A DNA stretch of 64,000 nt from Metarhizobium sp964253915 (lineage in GTDB: Bacteria > Pseudomonadota > Alphaproteobacteria > Rhizobiales > Rhizobiaceae), in assembly GCF_964253915.1 (NCBI RefSeq), contig NZ_CAXUSG020000011.1, positions 62,001 to 126,000 of the forward strand, written 5' to 3'. A model generated the notes under the pieces. It did not search any database. It worked only from the letters and a program-made list of their open reading frames with translations, and was not told where the DNA came from. A program made the position numbers and the translations under genes. Below, one piece after another: positions 8,394 through 17,769 of this stretch (its first letter is position 1; the number at the start of each line of letters is the position of its first letter).

Positions 8394-10910
8394 CTAGAAG
8401 ATCAGCACCTGGCCGATGGCGCGGCGGCGGAAGACGCCGAGCGCAATCGACAGGATCAGGATGAGGCCCTGCACGCCGGGCAATGCCTGGCTGGAGACGC
8501 CGATTAGGATCAGGCCGTTCGACAGCGACGCGAGAAAGACGGCAGCGATCACCGTGCCGACGACATCGAGTTCGCCTGCTTTTGTCAGCGTACTGCCGAG
8601 AAAGGCCGCGGCAAGCGCCGAAATGAGGAAATCGACGCCGGTTGCCAGGGCAGAAGCGCCATAGCTGTAGGCCGAGAGAATGACGCCGGCGAGACCCAGC
8701 ACCAGCCCGCCGATGGCGAACGAGGCAAAGGCATAGGCCGGTTTCGTCACGCCGCGCAGGTTGGCCGCGACCGGATTGAGGCCGACGGCATACATGCGAA
8801 GCCCAAGCCGCGTCCGTTTCAACACGATGTGCAGCAGAGCTGTGACGATCACCAGCAGGATGAAGACGAAAGGCACCGGGCCGACATACCCCTGGCCGAG
8901 GAAAAAGAATTCCGGCGGGCCGGAGAGCGTCAGCGCCTGGCCGCCATTGTAGAGCAGCGTCCCGCCCATGGCGACGAACATCATGCCGAGCGTGGCGACA
9001 AAGGGCGGCATGCCGAGAAACAGCACGAGGCCGGCATTTATCGCACCGATCGCGAGGCCCAGCCCGCCGCCGAAGACGAGGGCGGCAAGCGTGCCCTGTC
9101 CGGCGAGCAGGGTTCCGGCAGCGATATTGGCGGCGAACTGGCTGGTGGCGCCGGCCGACATGTCGAAACCGCCGGCAATTAGCACCACCGTCAATCCAAG
9201 TGCGATGAAGGCGAGCACGCTGCCCTGTTTCAGCACGTCGAAGATATTGCCGAACCCAAGAAAGTGCGGGGCGATCAGCGCGATGATGGCAATGGTCGCG
9301 ACCATGCCGATTGCCGTGCCCCAGCGCGATAGAACACGTTCCAGACCACCGGAATCTCCATGGGAAACAGCCGATCCGGCTGACGCCTCCTCGTGGCTGC
9401 TGGCCGATGCCCAGTTGAGCAGCGCTTCCGGCGTTGCCTCGCTCTGGTCTTCGAAGGTCTTGACGATCTTGCCTTTCGCCATGACGACGGTGCGGTCGCA
9501 CATTGCGGAAATTTCCTCGAAATCCGAGGAGATGAAGATGACGGCAGCGCCCTGGCGCGCCAGTTCGACCATCTGCCGGTAGATCTCGATCTTCGAGCCG
9601 ACATCGACGCCGGTCGTCGGTTCGTCAAAGAGGAAGACCTGCGAATTGCCGGTCAGCCAGCGGCCGACGACCACCTTCTGCTGGTTGCCGCCGGAGAGGT
9701 TGCGGGTCAGCGGCTTGATCGATGCCGGCTGGATTTTCAACCGATCTACCAGTTCACGCGCGGCCCAGGCTTCGGCAATCGGATTGAAGAAACCGAAGCG
9801 TGCCCAGCGGGATATGTTCGGCAGCGACAGGTTTTCACGCACGGTCATGTCGGTCACGAGGCCTTCGTGCCGGCGGTCTTCGGGGATCAGCGCAAAACCG
9901 TCACCCTTGGCGTCACGCGGCGTTGCCGGGTTGGAGGCCCTGCCATCGATGGTGACGGTTCCCTGCCGCCGTTTCAGCGCGCCGACCAGTGTCAGCGCCA
10001 GTTCCGAACGGCCGGCGCCGACGAGGCCGGCAATGCCGAGGATCTCGCCGCGGCGGACGGTGAGGTCGACGCCATTCAGCTTGTGCCCATGGGCAAGGTC
10101 ACGCACCTCCAGCAGCGGCGCGCCGAGCGGCACGATCTCTTTCGGATAAAGCTGGGAAATGTCGCGCCCGACGATCATCTTGACGACATCGGCGCGCGAG
10201 ACGCCCTCGACCGGCAGCGTACCGATTAGCTTGCCGTCGCGCAAAACGCTGATGCGGTCGACGAGGCTCAGGACTTCATCGAGGTAATGCGAGATGTAGA
10301 TGACCGTCACGCCCTGGTCGCGCAGGCTGCGGACGATGCCGAAGAGGTGCTCCGCCTCCCGGTCGCTGAGCGAGGCCGTCGGCTCGTCGAGAATCAGCGC
10401 CGTCGGGTTGCGCATCAGCGCCGCGGCGATCGCCACCTGCGCCCGCTCGGCGATGGAAAGATCGCGCACCAGCGTATCGGCGGAAAAGCCGGCATCGATA
10501 CGTTTCAGCGCCGCATCGACACGTTCGCGCATGGCGGCCCGGTCAAGCAATCCGAAGGCGCGCGTCATCTCGCTGCCGAGCAGGATGTTGCTGGCCACAT
10601 CGAATTGCGGCACCAGTTGCTGATCCTGGTGGACGATGGCGACGCCACGTGCCTCGGCATCTCTTGTATCGCGCAGGCGAACCGCCTCGCCGCCGATCAG
10701 CACGTCGCCGCTGTCCTGCTGGTAGACGCCGGTCAGGATCTTGACCAGCGTCGACTTGCCGGCGCCGTTCTGGCCGAGAAGCGCATGCACCTCGCCGCGG
10801 GTGATCGCCAGCGACACATCGTCGAGCGCGACGACGCCCGGGAAGGCTTTGCGGATGGCGCGGCATTCGATGACAGCCGTGGGCTGCCCGGATCGAGAAT
10901 CGGACATCAT
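8394..10910 (-). CDS. Fused sugar ABC ATPase and permease
   Basis: One uninterrupted 838-residue frame joins an RbsA-type double ATPase (about residues 1-500) to an RbsC-type permease (about 520-838). The ATPase half has Walker A GQNGAGKST at 46-54, signature LSIAERAQVAIAAAL in the first domain, and LSGGNQQKVVVGR plus FLFDEPTTGVDVG in the second. The linker is polar (about 500-520). The permease half has AGGFDMSAGATSQFA and a normal C-terminus. No stop or frameshift lies at the junction. RbsA and RbsC are normally separate proteins. Two ATGs occur at the start (10910 and 10907). Confidence 0.9.
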   Translation of the reverse strand: MMSDSRSGQPTAVIECRAIRKAFPGVVALDDVSLAITRGEVHALLGQNGAGKSTLVKILTGVYQQDSGDVLIGGEAVRLRDTRDAEARGVAIVHQDQQLVPQFDVASNILLGSEMTRAFGLLDRAAMRERVDAALKRIDAGFSADTLVRDLSIAERAQVAIAAALMRNPTALILDEPTASLSDREAEHLFGIVRSLRDQGVTVIYISHYLDEVLSLVDRISVLRDGKLIGTLPVEGVSRADVVKMIVGRDISQLYPKEIVPLGAPLLEVRDLAHGHKLNGVDLTVRRGEILGIAGLVGAGRSELALTLVGALKRRQGTVTIDGRASNPATPRDAKGDGFALIPEDRRHEGLVTDMTVRENLSLPNISRWARFGFFNPIAEAWAARELVDRLKIQPASIKPLTRNLSGGNQQKVVVGRWLTGNSQVFLFDEPTTGVDVGSKIEIYRQMVELARQGAAVIFISSDFEEISAMCDRTVVMAKGKIVKTFEDQSEATPEALLNWASASSHEEASAGSAVSHGDSGGLERVLSRWGTAIGMVATIAIIALIAPHFLGFGNIFDVLKQGSVLAFIALGLTVVLIAGGFDMSAGATSQFAANIAAGTLLAGQGTLAALVFGGGLGLAIGAINAGLVLFLGMPPFVATLGMMFVAMGGTLLYNGGQALTLSGPPEFFFLGQGYVGPVPFVFILLVIVTALLHIVLKRTRLGLRMYAVGLNPVAANLRGVTKPAYAFASFAIGGLVLGLAGVILSAYSYGASALATGVDFLISALAAAFLGSTLTKAGELDVVGTVIAAVFLASLSNGLILIGVSSQALPGVQGLILILSIALGVFRRRAIGQVLIF

Positions 10911-10938
10911 TCAGGACTTCAACTGTTGAGAAGAAAGG

Positions 10939-10963
10939 GCCGGAGGAGAATGTCTCCTCCGGC
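10939..10963 (-). terminator. Intercistronic hairpin after the binding-protein gene
   Basis: GCCGGAGGAGA (10939-10949) pairs perfectly with TCTCCTCCGGC (10953-10963) with a 3-nt loop. On the minus strand it follows the binding-protein stop at 10975 and precedes the ATPase start at 10910, and CCCTTTCTTCTC comes next. It fits a partial terminator or mRNA stabiliser that keeps binding-protein levels above those of the membrane subunits. Confidence 0.65.
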
Positions 10964-10974
10964 AGTGGCGCGCC

Positions 10975-12018
10975 TTATGGGAGGATCGGGCGCACGACGA
11001 CGAGATCGGAGGTCTGCGGATAGCGACCCTCGACATCGGCTTTGGCCATGCCGAGATCATCCCAGATCTTTTCACCCCAGCGCTTCTCGGCTGCCGCGAC
11101 GCCATTGGCGTGGGTGGCGATATAGACCTCGGTAAAGATGGCGCTCGGGAAGGATTTTTCGCCGCCGACAGCCTTGGTGATCGCTTCCGCCGCCAGCTTG
11201 CCGATGGCCGGAACGTCCTGGACGATGGTCGCGACGAACGGGCTGTCCTCGTCGAGCAGCATCTGGAAACCGATGCGGTCGCCATCGATCGAGGCAATCT
11301 TGATCTCGCTGCGGCCGGCACGGCGCGTGGCTTCCACGGCGCCGGAGACGAGCAGGTCATAGGCGCCCCAGACACCGGCGATGCTGCCGGCTTCCGGATT
11401 GGCGGTCAGCAGATCTTCCATCTGCGTCTGCACCTTGGCGGCGCTGTGCTCGGTCGGCACCCACTGTACCTTGACGGCCGGATAATCGGCAACGACCGCC
11501 TCGAAGACGCGCTTGCGGGTTTCGAGCAGTGGCGCGCCGGGCACCCAGAAGCCGATGACCGTACCCTTGTAGTCGATAGCGGAGAGCAGCGAGCGGGCCA
11601 GCATGGCCGCCATCAGGCTTTCGTCGCCGCCGACATCGGCGATCGCGCCTTCGGTCTTGGAACCGACGGACGTGGTGATGACAGGGATATTGGCCGCATT
11701 GGCCTTGGCGATGACCGGGGCAAGCTGCTGCGGATCGCCGAGTTGGACGATGATGGCGGCGACGCCGGAATTGATCAGGTTCTCGATATTTTCATTGTGC
11801 TTGCGCGGATCCGTGCCGCCATCGGTGACGACGACTTCCGCGCCGGCCGCCTTGAGAACGTTCTCAGCCCCGGCGATGATATCGCGATTGTAGTCATTGG
11901 TGATCTCGCGGGCGGCGAGACCGATCTTCTTGCCGGCCAGTTCCTGCGCATAGACTGCCGTCGACATGAGCAGCGACGCCGCAAGCGTCGCCCAGCCGAT
12001 ACCCTTCAATAGGTTCAT
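10975..12018 (-). CDS. Periplasmic sugar-binding protein of ABC importer
   Basis: This 347-residue periplasmic-binding protein is of the ribose type (Peripla_BP_4). It has a Sec signal peptide of about 24 residues ending AVYA. The mature N-terminus GKKIGLAAREITNDYNRDII and the later ITTSVGSKTEG are typical sugar-fold segments. The start at 12018 is set by GGAGGAGGAAACA directly upstream; a longer frame starts inside the promoter region. It is the first gene of an operon running through the fused ATPase-permease, permease, amidohydrolase and SorC regulator. Confidence 0.9.
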   Translation of the reverse strand: MNLLKGIGWATLAASLLMSTAVYAQELAGKKIGLAAREITNDYNRDIIAGAENVLKAAGAEVVVTDGGTDPRKHNENIENLINSGVAAIIVQLGDPQQLAPVIAKANAANIPVITTSVGSKTEGAIADVGGDESLMAAMLARSLLSAIDYKGTVIGFWVPGAPLLETRKRVFEAVVADYPAVKVQWVPTEHSAAKVQTQMEDLLTANPEAGSIAGVWGAYDLLVSGAVEATRRAGRSEIKIASIDGDRIGFQMLLDEDSPFVATIVQDVPAIGKLAAEAITKAVGGEKSFPSAIFTEVYIATHANGVAAAEKRWGEKIWDDLGMAKADVEGRYPQTSDLVVVRPILP

Positions 12019-12133
12019 TGTTTCCTCCTCCTTGTTTATCGATCGCGTCGCTCCAACGATTACGATCAATTGCTCCTCATATAAACAATTGATCGAATGA
12101 AGCGCCTATGTCAAATGATATGTCGAATGAATC

Positions 12134-12151
12134 ATCGAATTTTTATTCGAT
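12134..12151. promoter_or_regulatory. ATCGAAT inverted repeat, probable operator
   Basis: ATCGAAT (12134-12140), TTTT, ATTCGAT (12145-12151) is a perfect inverted repeat. Related elements occur nearby: GATCGAATGA near 12091, TGTCGAATGA at 12121 and TTCGATTGAT at 12165. The stretch is markedly AT-rich and lies 50-160 bp before the binding-protein gene. It is a likely operator array for the SorC-type regulator at 5595-6566. The rest of the 219-nt gap holds no gene. Confidence 0.55.
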
Positions 12152-12237
12152 CAAACATCATTTGTTCGATTGATAGGTTGAGGAAGGGAAGAATGCCTGA
12201 ATTCGCGCGCCGATACGGTGCTCGGCGCGCGCTCGTC

Positions 12238-13173
12238 TCACTGGCTGTCTTTATCGGCGAGGAAGGAAAGCACCTCGTCACGATAGGGAATTGGCGCCAC
12301 TGCGCCAAACCCCCGGGTCGAAAGCGCGGCTGCGGCATTGGCATAACGCGCAGCCTCGAAGGGATCGGCGCCGTTCGTGGTGATCGAGGCCAGGAACGCT
12401 CCGTCGAATGCATCGCCCGCACCGGTGGCGTCGACCGTCCGGACCTTGTGTCCGGCAAGATGCCGACGCTCCCTGGGCGTCGCCACCAGGACGCCTTCGG
12501 CGCCGAGCTTGAGGACCACAAGCGGCACGCCGAGAGCCAGATACCGGTCGGCGATGGCGTCCGGTTTGGTCAGTCCCGTCAGGACAGTTGCATCTTCGAG
12601 GCTCGGAAAGATCACGTCGCACAAAGGGATGGTGGCATCGACGATGGCGCGGGCGCGGGCGAGCGGCCAGAGTTTGAGGCGGAGATTGGTGTCGTAAGAC
12701 ACCTTGCCGCCTGCCGTGCGAACGATCTCGATTGCACGGAACACCGCATCGCAGGCGGTGGCGCTGATGGCCTGGCTGATGCCGGAGACATGCAGATACC
12801 GAGCCGAGGCCAGATAGGCTTCGGGCAGTTCTTGCGGGCCGAGCCGGCTTGCGGCCGAACCCGCCCGCAGGTAGCTGAAGACGTGCCCATTCGCGCCATG
12901 GCTGACGAAGTAGACGCCGGTATGCGCCTGCGGATTGCGCTGAACGCCAGCCGTATCGACACCCTCCCGTGACCAGAGTTCGATGAAGCCGTCTCCGAAC
13001 GGATCGCTGCCGAGGGCGGTGACGTAACCTGTGCGGGCGCCTTGGCGTGCCGCGGCGATGACGGCGTTGGACGTATCGCCGCCATGGCCGAGCCTGTAAT
13101 TGCCGTCACCGCCGCCGCCCGTCTGGTTGAACTCGATGAGCGGTTCGCCGAGGCCGATGATATCCAGTTGCAT
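12238..13173 (-). CDS. PfkB-family sugar kinase, 2-keto-3-deoxygluconate kinase type
   Basis: This 311-residue ribokinase-fold protein has the N-terminal GGD region (31-33) and the catalytic DATGAGDAF at 248-256 with Asp254 as base. YLRAGSAAS at 101-109 and DTNLRLKLW at 161-169 match the substrate-binding stretches of 2-keto-3-deoxygluconate kinases. It should phosphorylate a 2-keto-3-deoxy sugar acid with ATP in the cytoplasm. It is the last gene of the TRAP operon, 9 nt after the RraA-type gene, which places it in the same sugar-acid pathway. Confidence 0.85.
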   Translation of the reverse strand: MQLDIIGLGEPLIEFNQTGGGGDGNYRLGHGGDTSNAVIAAARQGARTGYVTALGSDPFGDGFIELWSREGVDTAGVQRNPQAHTGVYFVSHGANGHVFSYLRAGSAASRLGPQELPEAYLASARYLHVSGISQAISATACDAVFRAIEIVRTAGGKVSYDTNLRLKLWPLARARAIVDATIPLCDVIFPSLEDATVLTGLTKPDAIADRYLALGVPLVVLKLGAEGVLVATPRERRHLAGHKVRTVDATGAGDAFDGAFLASITTNGADPFEAARYANAAAALSTRGFGAVAPIPYRDEVLSFLADKDSQ

Positions 13174-13182
13174 CTCGATCCC

Positions 13183-13833
13183 TCAGATGCGGCCGTACTT
13201 GGCAAGACCTTCGCGAAGCGAGCCGGCATTGATGATCAGCTGGGCCTGCTCGAGTTCGCGGGCATCGATGTTTTTCGACATGGCCAGCACGGCTTCGGCA
13301 TGCTGATGGGGAACGACGACAACGCCATCGATATCGGCAACGATGATGTCACCCGGATGGACGATGACGCCGGCAATCTGCACCGGTTCGTTGGCGGAGT
13401 AGGTGCGGTACCGGCCGAGCGTCGTGCCGGGGGAAACGGAGCGCGAAAAAACCGGGAAATCGTAGTCGCGGCGAATTTCGGTGATGTCGCGAACGCCGCC
13501 GTCGAGAACGGCGCCCTCATGCTTGTTGGCGACGGCGCCGGCCGTCATCAAGCCACCCCAGACGGCGACGTTTTTCTCGCCGTTGATGGCGATGCAGATG
13601 ACGCTGCCGGCCGGGCTTTCATCGATGGCATCCAGCGCGTGCTGCGGCGGCAGGAATTCGTCGGTCGGGCCTTCGAGGATGGTCACGGCCGGGCCGACGA
13701 TCTTCCGGTCGTTGATGCGCGGTTTCATGGTTTCGTCCATGAAGCCGGTCTTGCCGGTGATCTTGTCGACCGCATCGGCGACCGAGGCCGTTGCAACGCC
13801 GCGAAAACCGGCGACGAGTTCTTCCAGAGTCAT
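13183..13833 (-). CDS. RraA-family aldolase-like protein
   Basis: This 216-residue protein is of the RraA / 4-hydroxy-4-methyl-2-oxoglutarate aldolase family. It has the metal-site segment GGLMTAGAVANKHEGAVLDG, then GVRD, and the later HPGDIIVADIDGVVVVP. Family members cleave or decarboxylate 2-keto acids to pyruvate or related products. The start is the ATG at 13833 with AGGAG 7 nt before it. It lies between a D-2-hydroxyacid dehydrogenase and a KDG-type kinase, and the same dehydrogenase/RraA pairing recurs at 29638-31331. Confidence 0.85.
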   Translation of the reverse strand: MTLEELVAGFRGVATASVADAVDKITGKTGFMDETMKPRINDRKIVGPAVTILEGPTDEFLPPQHALDAIDESPAGSVICIAINGEKNVAVWGGLMTAGAVANKHEGAVLDGGVRDITEIRRDYDFPVFSRSVSPGTTLGRYRTYSANEPVQIAGVIVHPGDIIVADIDGVVVVPHQHAEAVLAMSKNIDARELEQAQLIINAGSLREGLAKYGRI

Positions 13834-13852
13834 TGAAAATTCTCCTGTCATG

Positions 13853-14854
13853 TCATGGATGGGTAAGGGCGGGCTGGCGTTCCCAGCGGTTCACCCAGTT
13901 GCGGGGCTCCTCACCGGAAAACACGCGGGCAACCTCTTCCGCCGCCTTGCGGCGCAGGTCGCGCACGGATTCCTCGGAGTACCAGCCGGTATGGTCGCTC
14001 ACGACCACGTTCGGCAGGGCGAAAAGGGGATTGTCGGCGCCGGGCGGCTCCTGCTCGAAGACATCGAGACCCGCCCCGAAGATCTGGCCGGCAGCAAGCG
14101 CATGCCGGAGAGCCTGACCATCGATCAGCCCGCCGCGCGAGGTGTTGATCACGATGGCCGTCGGCTTCATCAGGGAAAGCCGCTCTGCATTGAGGATATG
14201 GCGGGAGCTTTCCGTCAGTGGCGCGTGCAGCGAGACGACGTCCGCTTCCCGGCAAAGACGATCGATCTCCGCGAGTTCGACCCCTTCGGGGACATCCCGC
14301 AGATAAGGATCGAACACCAATGTCCGGGCGTAACCCAGCGCCCGGGCCTTGCGGTGAAAGGCATGGCCGATCCTGCCGTAGCCGACCAGACCCAGCGTGC
14401 CACCGGCAAGCCGGTACATCGGTTCAGTCCGGGCGACGTTCCAAATGCCGCTTCTCACGGCACGGTCCCGGGAGACGACGCGGCGGGCGACCGCGAAAAG
14501 CAGCGCCAGTGCGTGGTCGCTGACCTCCTCGACGCCGTAATCCGGAACATTGGCGACGTAGATGCCGCGAGCGGCCGCGAAAGCGCGGTCGATATTATCG
14601 ATGCCGACGCCATAACGCACGATGGCGCGGCACTCGGGCATGTTGGCGATCGCCTCGGCATCGACGGGGCTTTCGCGGACCAGGACGGCATGGGCGCCCG
14701 CCACGGCACGCCGCACGTCGGCGGCGTTGCCGTGACAGGGTCTTTCCACGACATTCGCACCGTAGGATTGAAGCACGGCCTGTTCTATTTTCGTATCGCC
14801 GTACCCCTCGTCGAGAACGACGACGAGGGGATCTTTCGGATGCGACGTGGTCAT
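13853..14854 (-). CDS. D-2-hydroxyacid dehydrogenase (NAD-dependent)
   Basis: This 333-residue protein is of the D-isomer 2-hydroxyacid dehydrogenase family. It has the Rossmann motif LGLVGYGRIG, catalytic arginine in NTSRGG, glutamate in the DVFEQEP region and histidine in SDHTGWYSEES. Members reduce 2-keto acids or oxidise D-2-hydroxy acids. ATG 14854 is preceded by AAAGG; a longer in-frame extension would run into the TRAP gene. It lies between DctP and the RraA gene of one operon. Confidence 0.87.
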   Translation of the reverse strand: MTTSHPKDPLVVVLDEGYGDTKIEQAVLQSYGANVVERPCHGNAADVRRAVAGAHAVLVRESPVDAEAIANMPECRAIVRYGVGIDNIDRAFAAARGIYVANVPDYGVEEVSDHALALLFAVARRVVSRDRAVRSGIWNVARTEPMYRLAGGTLGLVGYGRIGHAFHRKARALGYARTLVFDPYLRDVPEGVELAEIDRLCREADVVSLHAPLTESSRHILNAERLSLMKPTAIVINTSRGGLIDGQALRHALAAGQIFGAGLDVFEQEPPGADNPLFALPNVVVSDHTGWYSEESVRDLRRKAAEEVARVFSGEEPRNWVNRWERQPALTHP

Positions 14855-14868
14855 GACGTGCCTTTCGC

Positions 14869-15885
14869 TTACTGGCTGTTGACCGCTTGGTCGCGAGCCT
14901 TGACCAGCTTGTCGACCCATTCGGCGCCGACGGCGGCGTCGAGATGCTTGCGGACGGCCGGCTGGGCGAGCGCGCGGAATGCCTCGATCTGTTCGGCGGT
15001 CGGCACGTAGACCTCCATGCCCTTCTCGGTCAGCGTCTTTTCGGCCGCCAGATCCTGGGCGCGCGTCATGTCGCGATGGATCTTCTGGGCTTCGACGGTG
15101 CAGCTGTCGACCGCGGCCTTCTCCGTGTCGGTGAGGCCCTGATAGAAGGCGTCGCTGATCAGATAGGCGTGCAGGCTGTAGACGTGTCCGTCGAGCGTTG
15201 CGTATTTCTGGCTCTGGTAGAGGCTGGCGGCGATGATGTTGGTCACGCCGTTTTCCTGGCCATCGACGGCGCCCTGCGTCAGCGCCGCCGGCAGTTCACC
15301 CCAATCGATTGCAGACGGGCTGGCGCCCAGGCTTTCCATCAGCGCAATGAAGACCGGCGAAGGCTGGACGCGCATCTTGAGGCCCTTCAGGTCGTCGGGC
15401 GTCTTGATCGGATGCTTGGAGTTGGTGAACTGGCGAATGCCGTTGTCGGCATAGGCAAGCAGGCGGATGCCGGTATCCTTGAGCATGGCAGCGCCGAATT
15501 CCTTGCCGAAGTCGCCGTCCAGCACCTTGTAGGCGGTCTCGTGGTTCGGGAAGAGATAGGGCAGGGCGAAGATATCGAAGGCGGGGTAGATGCTGGAAAT
15601 GCCGCCGTCATGGACGACAGCCATTTCGATCGAGCCGAGCTTCAGGCCCTCGAGCGTCGCAGTGGCGTTGCCGAGCTGGCCGGCGGGGAAGATCTGGACG
15701 TCGATGGAATTCTCCGTCGCCTTCTCGACGCAGGATTCGAAGGCGAGCGCCGCCTTGTGTTTCGGCTGGTCGTCGCGGCCGGGTTGGAAATGTCCGTATT
15801 TCAGGACTTTTGGCGCGGCATAGGCCGTGCCGGCGCTGAGCGCGATCAGCGCTGCAGCGGTGATGGTTGCGATCGTTTTAACCAT
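14869..15885 (-). CDS. TRAP transporter substrate-binding protein (DctP-like)
   Basis: This 338-residue DctP-family periplasmic binding protein has a Sec signal peptide of about 23 residues ending TAYA. The family core is clear: LKMRVQPSPVFIALMESLGA followed by AIDWGELPAALTQGAVDGQE, with the conserved arginine that binds the substrate carboxylate. ATG 15885 has GAGGAGG at a good distance; ATG 15891 would be too close to it. It delivers an organic or sugar acid to the DctQM pair encoded upstream in the same operon. Confidence 0.9.
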   Translation of the reverse strand: MVKTIATITAAALIALSAGTAYAAPKVLKYGHFQPGRDDQPKHKAALAFESCVEKATENSIDVQIFPAGQLGNATATLEGLKLGSIEMAVVHDGGISSIYPAFDIFALPYLFPNHETAYKVLDGDFGKEFGAAMLKDTGIRLLAYADNGIRQFTNSKHPIKTPDDLKGLKMRVQPSPVFIALMESLGASPSAIDWGELPAALTQGAVDGQENGVTNIIAASLYQSQKYATLDGHVYSLHAYLISDAFYQGLTDTEKAAVDSCTVEAQKIHRDMTRAQDLAAEKTLTEKGMEVYVPTAEQIEAFRALAQPAVRKHLDAAVGAEWVDKLVKARDQAVNSQ

Positions 15886-15918
15886 GGTCATTCCTCCTCA
15901 AATGATGGTTGATGGTTG

Positions 15919-17208
15919 TCAGTGCAGATAGCCAAAGCTGTTCGGCAGCCAGGTGCTGAAACCCGGTACGAACGTCAGCAGGGCAAGCACGACGAGTTCT
16001 GCGCCAAGCAAGGGCCAGAGTTCGCGTACCAGCGCATTCATGGGCACCTTCGTCACCAGCGAGGTGACGAAGAGCAGGCCGCCGACCGGCGGGGTAATCA
16101 TTCCGAGCGTCAGGTTCAGGATCACGACCATGGCGAACTGCAGCGGGTCGATACCGACGGCGGTGGCCACGGGCGCCAGGATCGGCACCAGGATCATCAC
16201 GCCGGGAAGCGGCTCCATGAAGATGCCGAACAGCAGCAGGAAGATATTGACGGCAATCAGGAAACCGATCGGACCGAGACCCATCGAGACGATGAACTCC
16301 GAGATCATCTGCGGTATCTGCAGCACGGTCAGGGCCCAGGCAAAGGCGTCCGAGGTCGAGATGATCAGCATCACCGAGGCCGTCATGATGGCGGTGCGGA
16401 CGAGCATGCCGGGTATCTTGTTCAAGGTCAGCGTGCGGTAAACGAACGTACCCGCAAGCCAGGCATAAAAGACGGCAACCGCAGACGCTTCCGTGGGCGT
16501 GAAGGCGCCGGTATGGATGCCGCCCAGGATGATCACCGGCAGCATCAGCGCCGGGAATGCACGCCAGGTGATCAGCGCAAACTCGTTGAAGGACGGGCGC
16601 GCCTCCCAGCTGCGATAATCCCGCTTTACCGAAATCCAGTAGTTCACCAGGAGAAGAGCGGCGCTGATCATCAGGCCGGGAACGATGCCGGCGAGAAACA
16701 GGCCGGCGACGCTGACGCTGTTGTCGGTGAGCGCGTAGACGACCATGATGATCGACGGCGGGATCATCGGCCCGACGATGGCGGCCGATGCGGTCATTGC
16801 GGCAGAATAGCCGGGGCTGTAGCCCGTCTCACGCATCATCTTGGAAATGATGGCACCGGGGCCGGCCGCGTCGGCCAGTGCCGAGCCGCTGATGCCGGAG
16901 AAAAAGGTCATCGTCAGGATGTTGGCATGGCCGAGGCCGCCGCGAAAATGGCCGACACAGGCGGATGCGAACTTCAAGAGCACGTCCGTCAGGCGCCCGC
17001 CGGTCATCATCTCTGCAGCCAGCAGGAAAAACGGGATCGCCAGCAGCGGAAAGCTGTCGAGGCCGGCAAAGAGCCGTTGCGGGATGATCAAGGCGGGAAA
17101 GCGCCCGTCGTAGAGAACCGCGATCAGCGTCGAAAGGCCAAGCGTGATGGCGATCGGCACGCCGATGATCAGGGTCAGCAGGAAGGTGATGGTGAGAACG
17201 GCACTCAT
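15919..17208 (-). CDS. TRAP transporter large permease (DctM-like)
   Basis: This 429-residue protein has about 12 membrane segments and the family stretches IPFFLLAAEMMTGG, DAAGPGAIISKMMRETGYS and LTLGMITPPVGGLLFV. It is the Na+- or H+-coupled transport subunit of a TRAP system. Its ATG overlaps the stop codon of the small permease (17205-17208), so the two are translationally coupled. It ends about 33 nt before the DctP start. Confidence 0.92.
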   Translation of the reverse strand: MSAVLTITFLLTLIIGVPIAITLGLSTLIAVLYDGRFPALIIPQRLFAGLDSFPLLAIPFFLLAAEMMTGGRLTDVLLKFASACVGHFRGGLGHANILTMTFFSGISGSALADAAGPGAIISKMMRETGYSPGYSAAMTASAAIVGPMIPPSIIMVVYALTDNSVSVAGLFLAGIVPGLMISAALLLVNYWISVKRDYRSWEARPSFNEFALITWRAFPALMLPVIILGGIHTGAFTPTEASAVAVFYAWLAGTFVYRTLTLNKIPGMLVRTAIMTASVMLIISTSDAFAWALTVLQIPQMISEFIVSMGLGPIGFLIAVNIFLLLFGIFMEPLPGVMILVPILAPVATAVGIDPLQFAMVVILNLTLGMITPPVGGLLFVTSLVTKVPMNALVRELWPLLGAELVVLALLTFVPGFSTWLPNSFGYLH

Positions 17209-17717
17209 ACGACGGAAAACTCCGCTGCCTTGGCCTGATCCTCCACGTTCGTCTGATGCGTGATCAGCCGCCGGGACATCAAGAGGGTGTGGACGAGCAT
17301 CAGCAGCGAGCCGATGGGAATGGCGAGATAGATGGCGCCGAGCGGCAGCCTGAGCACCGCGCTCTCCTGCCGCCAGGCAAACAGCGAATATTGCAGCCCG
17401 AACCAGGCGACGGCCGCAAAGAAGCCAATGACCAACAAAAAGACGGACAAGCGGAGCGCCTGAGCCCAGCGCGCCGGCAAGGCGTTCTGGAAATTGTCGA
17501 TGGCGATATGAGCGCCCTCGCGCATCGCCAGGCCGACGGCCAGCCAGGCGACCCAGATCATCATGTAGCGGGTGATCTCTTCCACCCAGGGTAGGGACGT
17601 CCCGAAGATGTAGCGCAGGACGACATTGGCGAAGACCAGGATGGCCATGGCCAGCATCAGCGAGCCGACAACGAACTGGTTGGCCCAGGTAAAGAAACGG
17701 TCGAGTGTCAGAAGCAT
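17205..17717 (-). CDS. TRAP transporter small permease (DctQ-like)
   Basis: This 170-residue protein has four predicted membrane helices and the DctQ core ANVVLRYIFGTSLPWVEEIT, RYMMIWVAWLA. It forms the membrane complex with DctM. ATG 17717 is preceded by GGGAGAAAATC; a longer frame with MSVIAG is possible but has a poorer ribosome site. It follows the MRJP-like gene by about 50 nt. Confidence 0.9.
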   Translation of the reverse strand: MLLTLDRFFTWANQFVVGSLMLAMAILVFANVVLRYIFGTSLPWVEEITRYMMIWVAWLAVGLAMREGAHIAIDNFQNALPARWAQALRLSVFLLVIGFFAAVAWFGLQYSLFAWRQESAVLRLPLGAIYLAIPIGSLLMLVHTLLMSRRLITHQTNVEDQAKAAEFSVV

Positions 17718-17769
17718 GATTTTCTCCCGTGGGATGCCGGCAATCACCGACATCCCGCGATCGTCCCGG

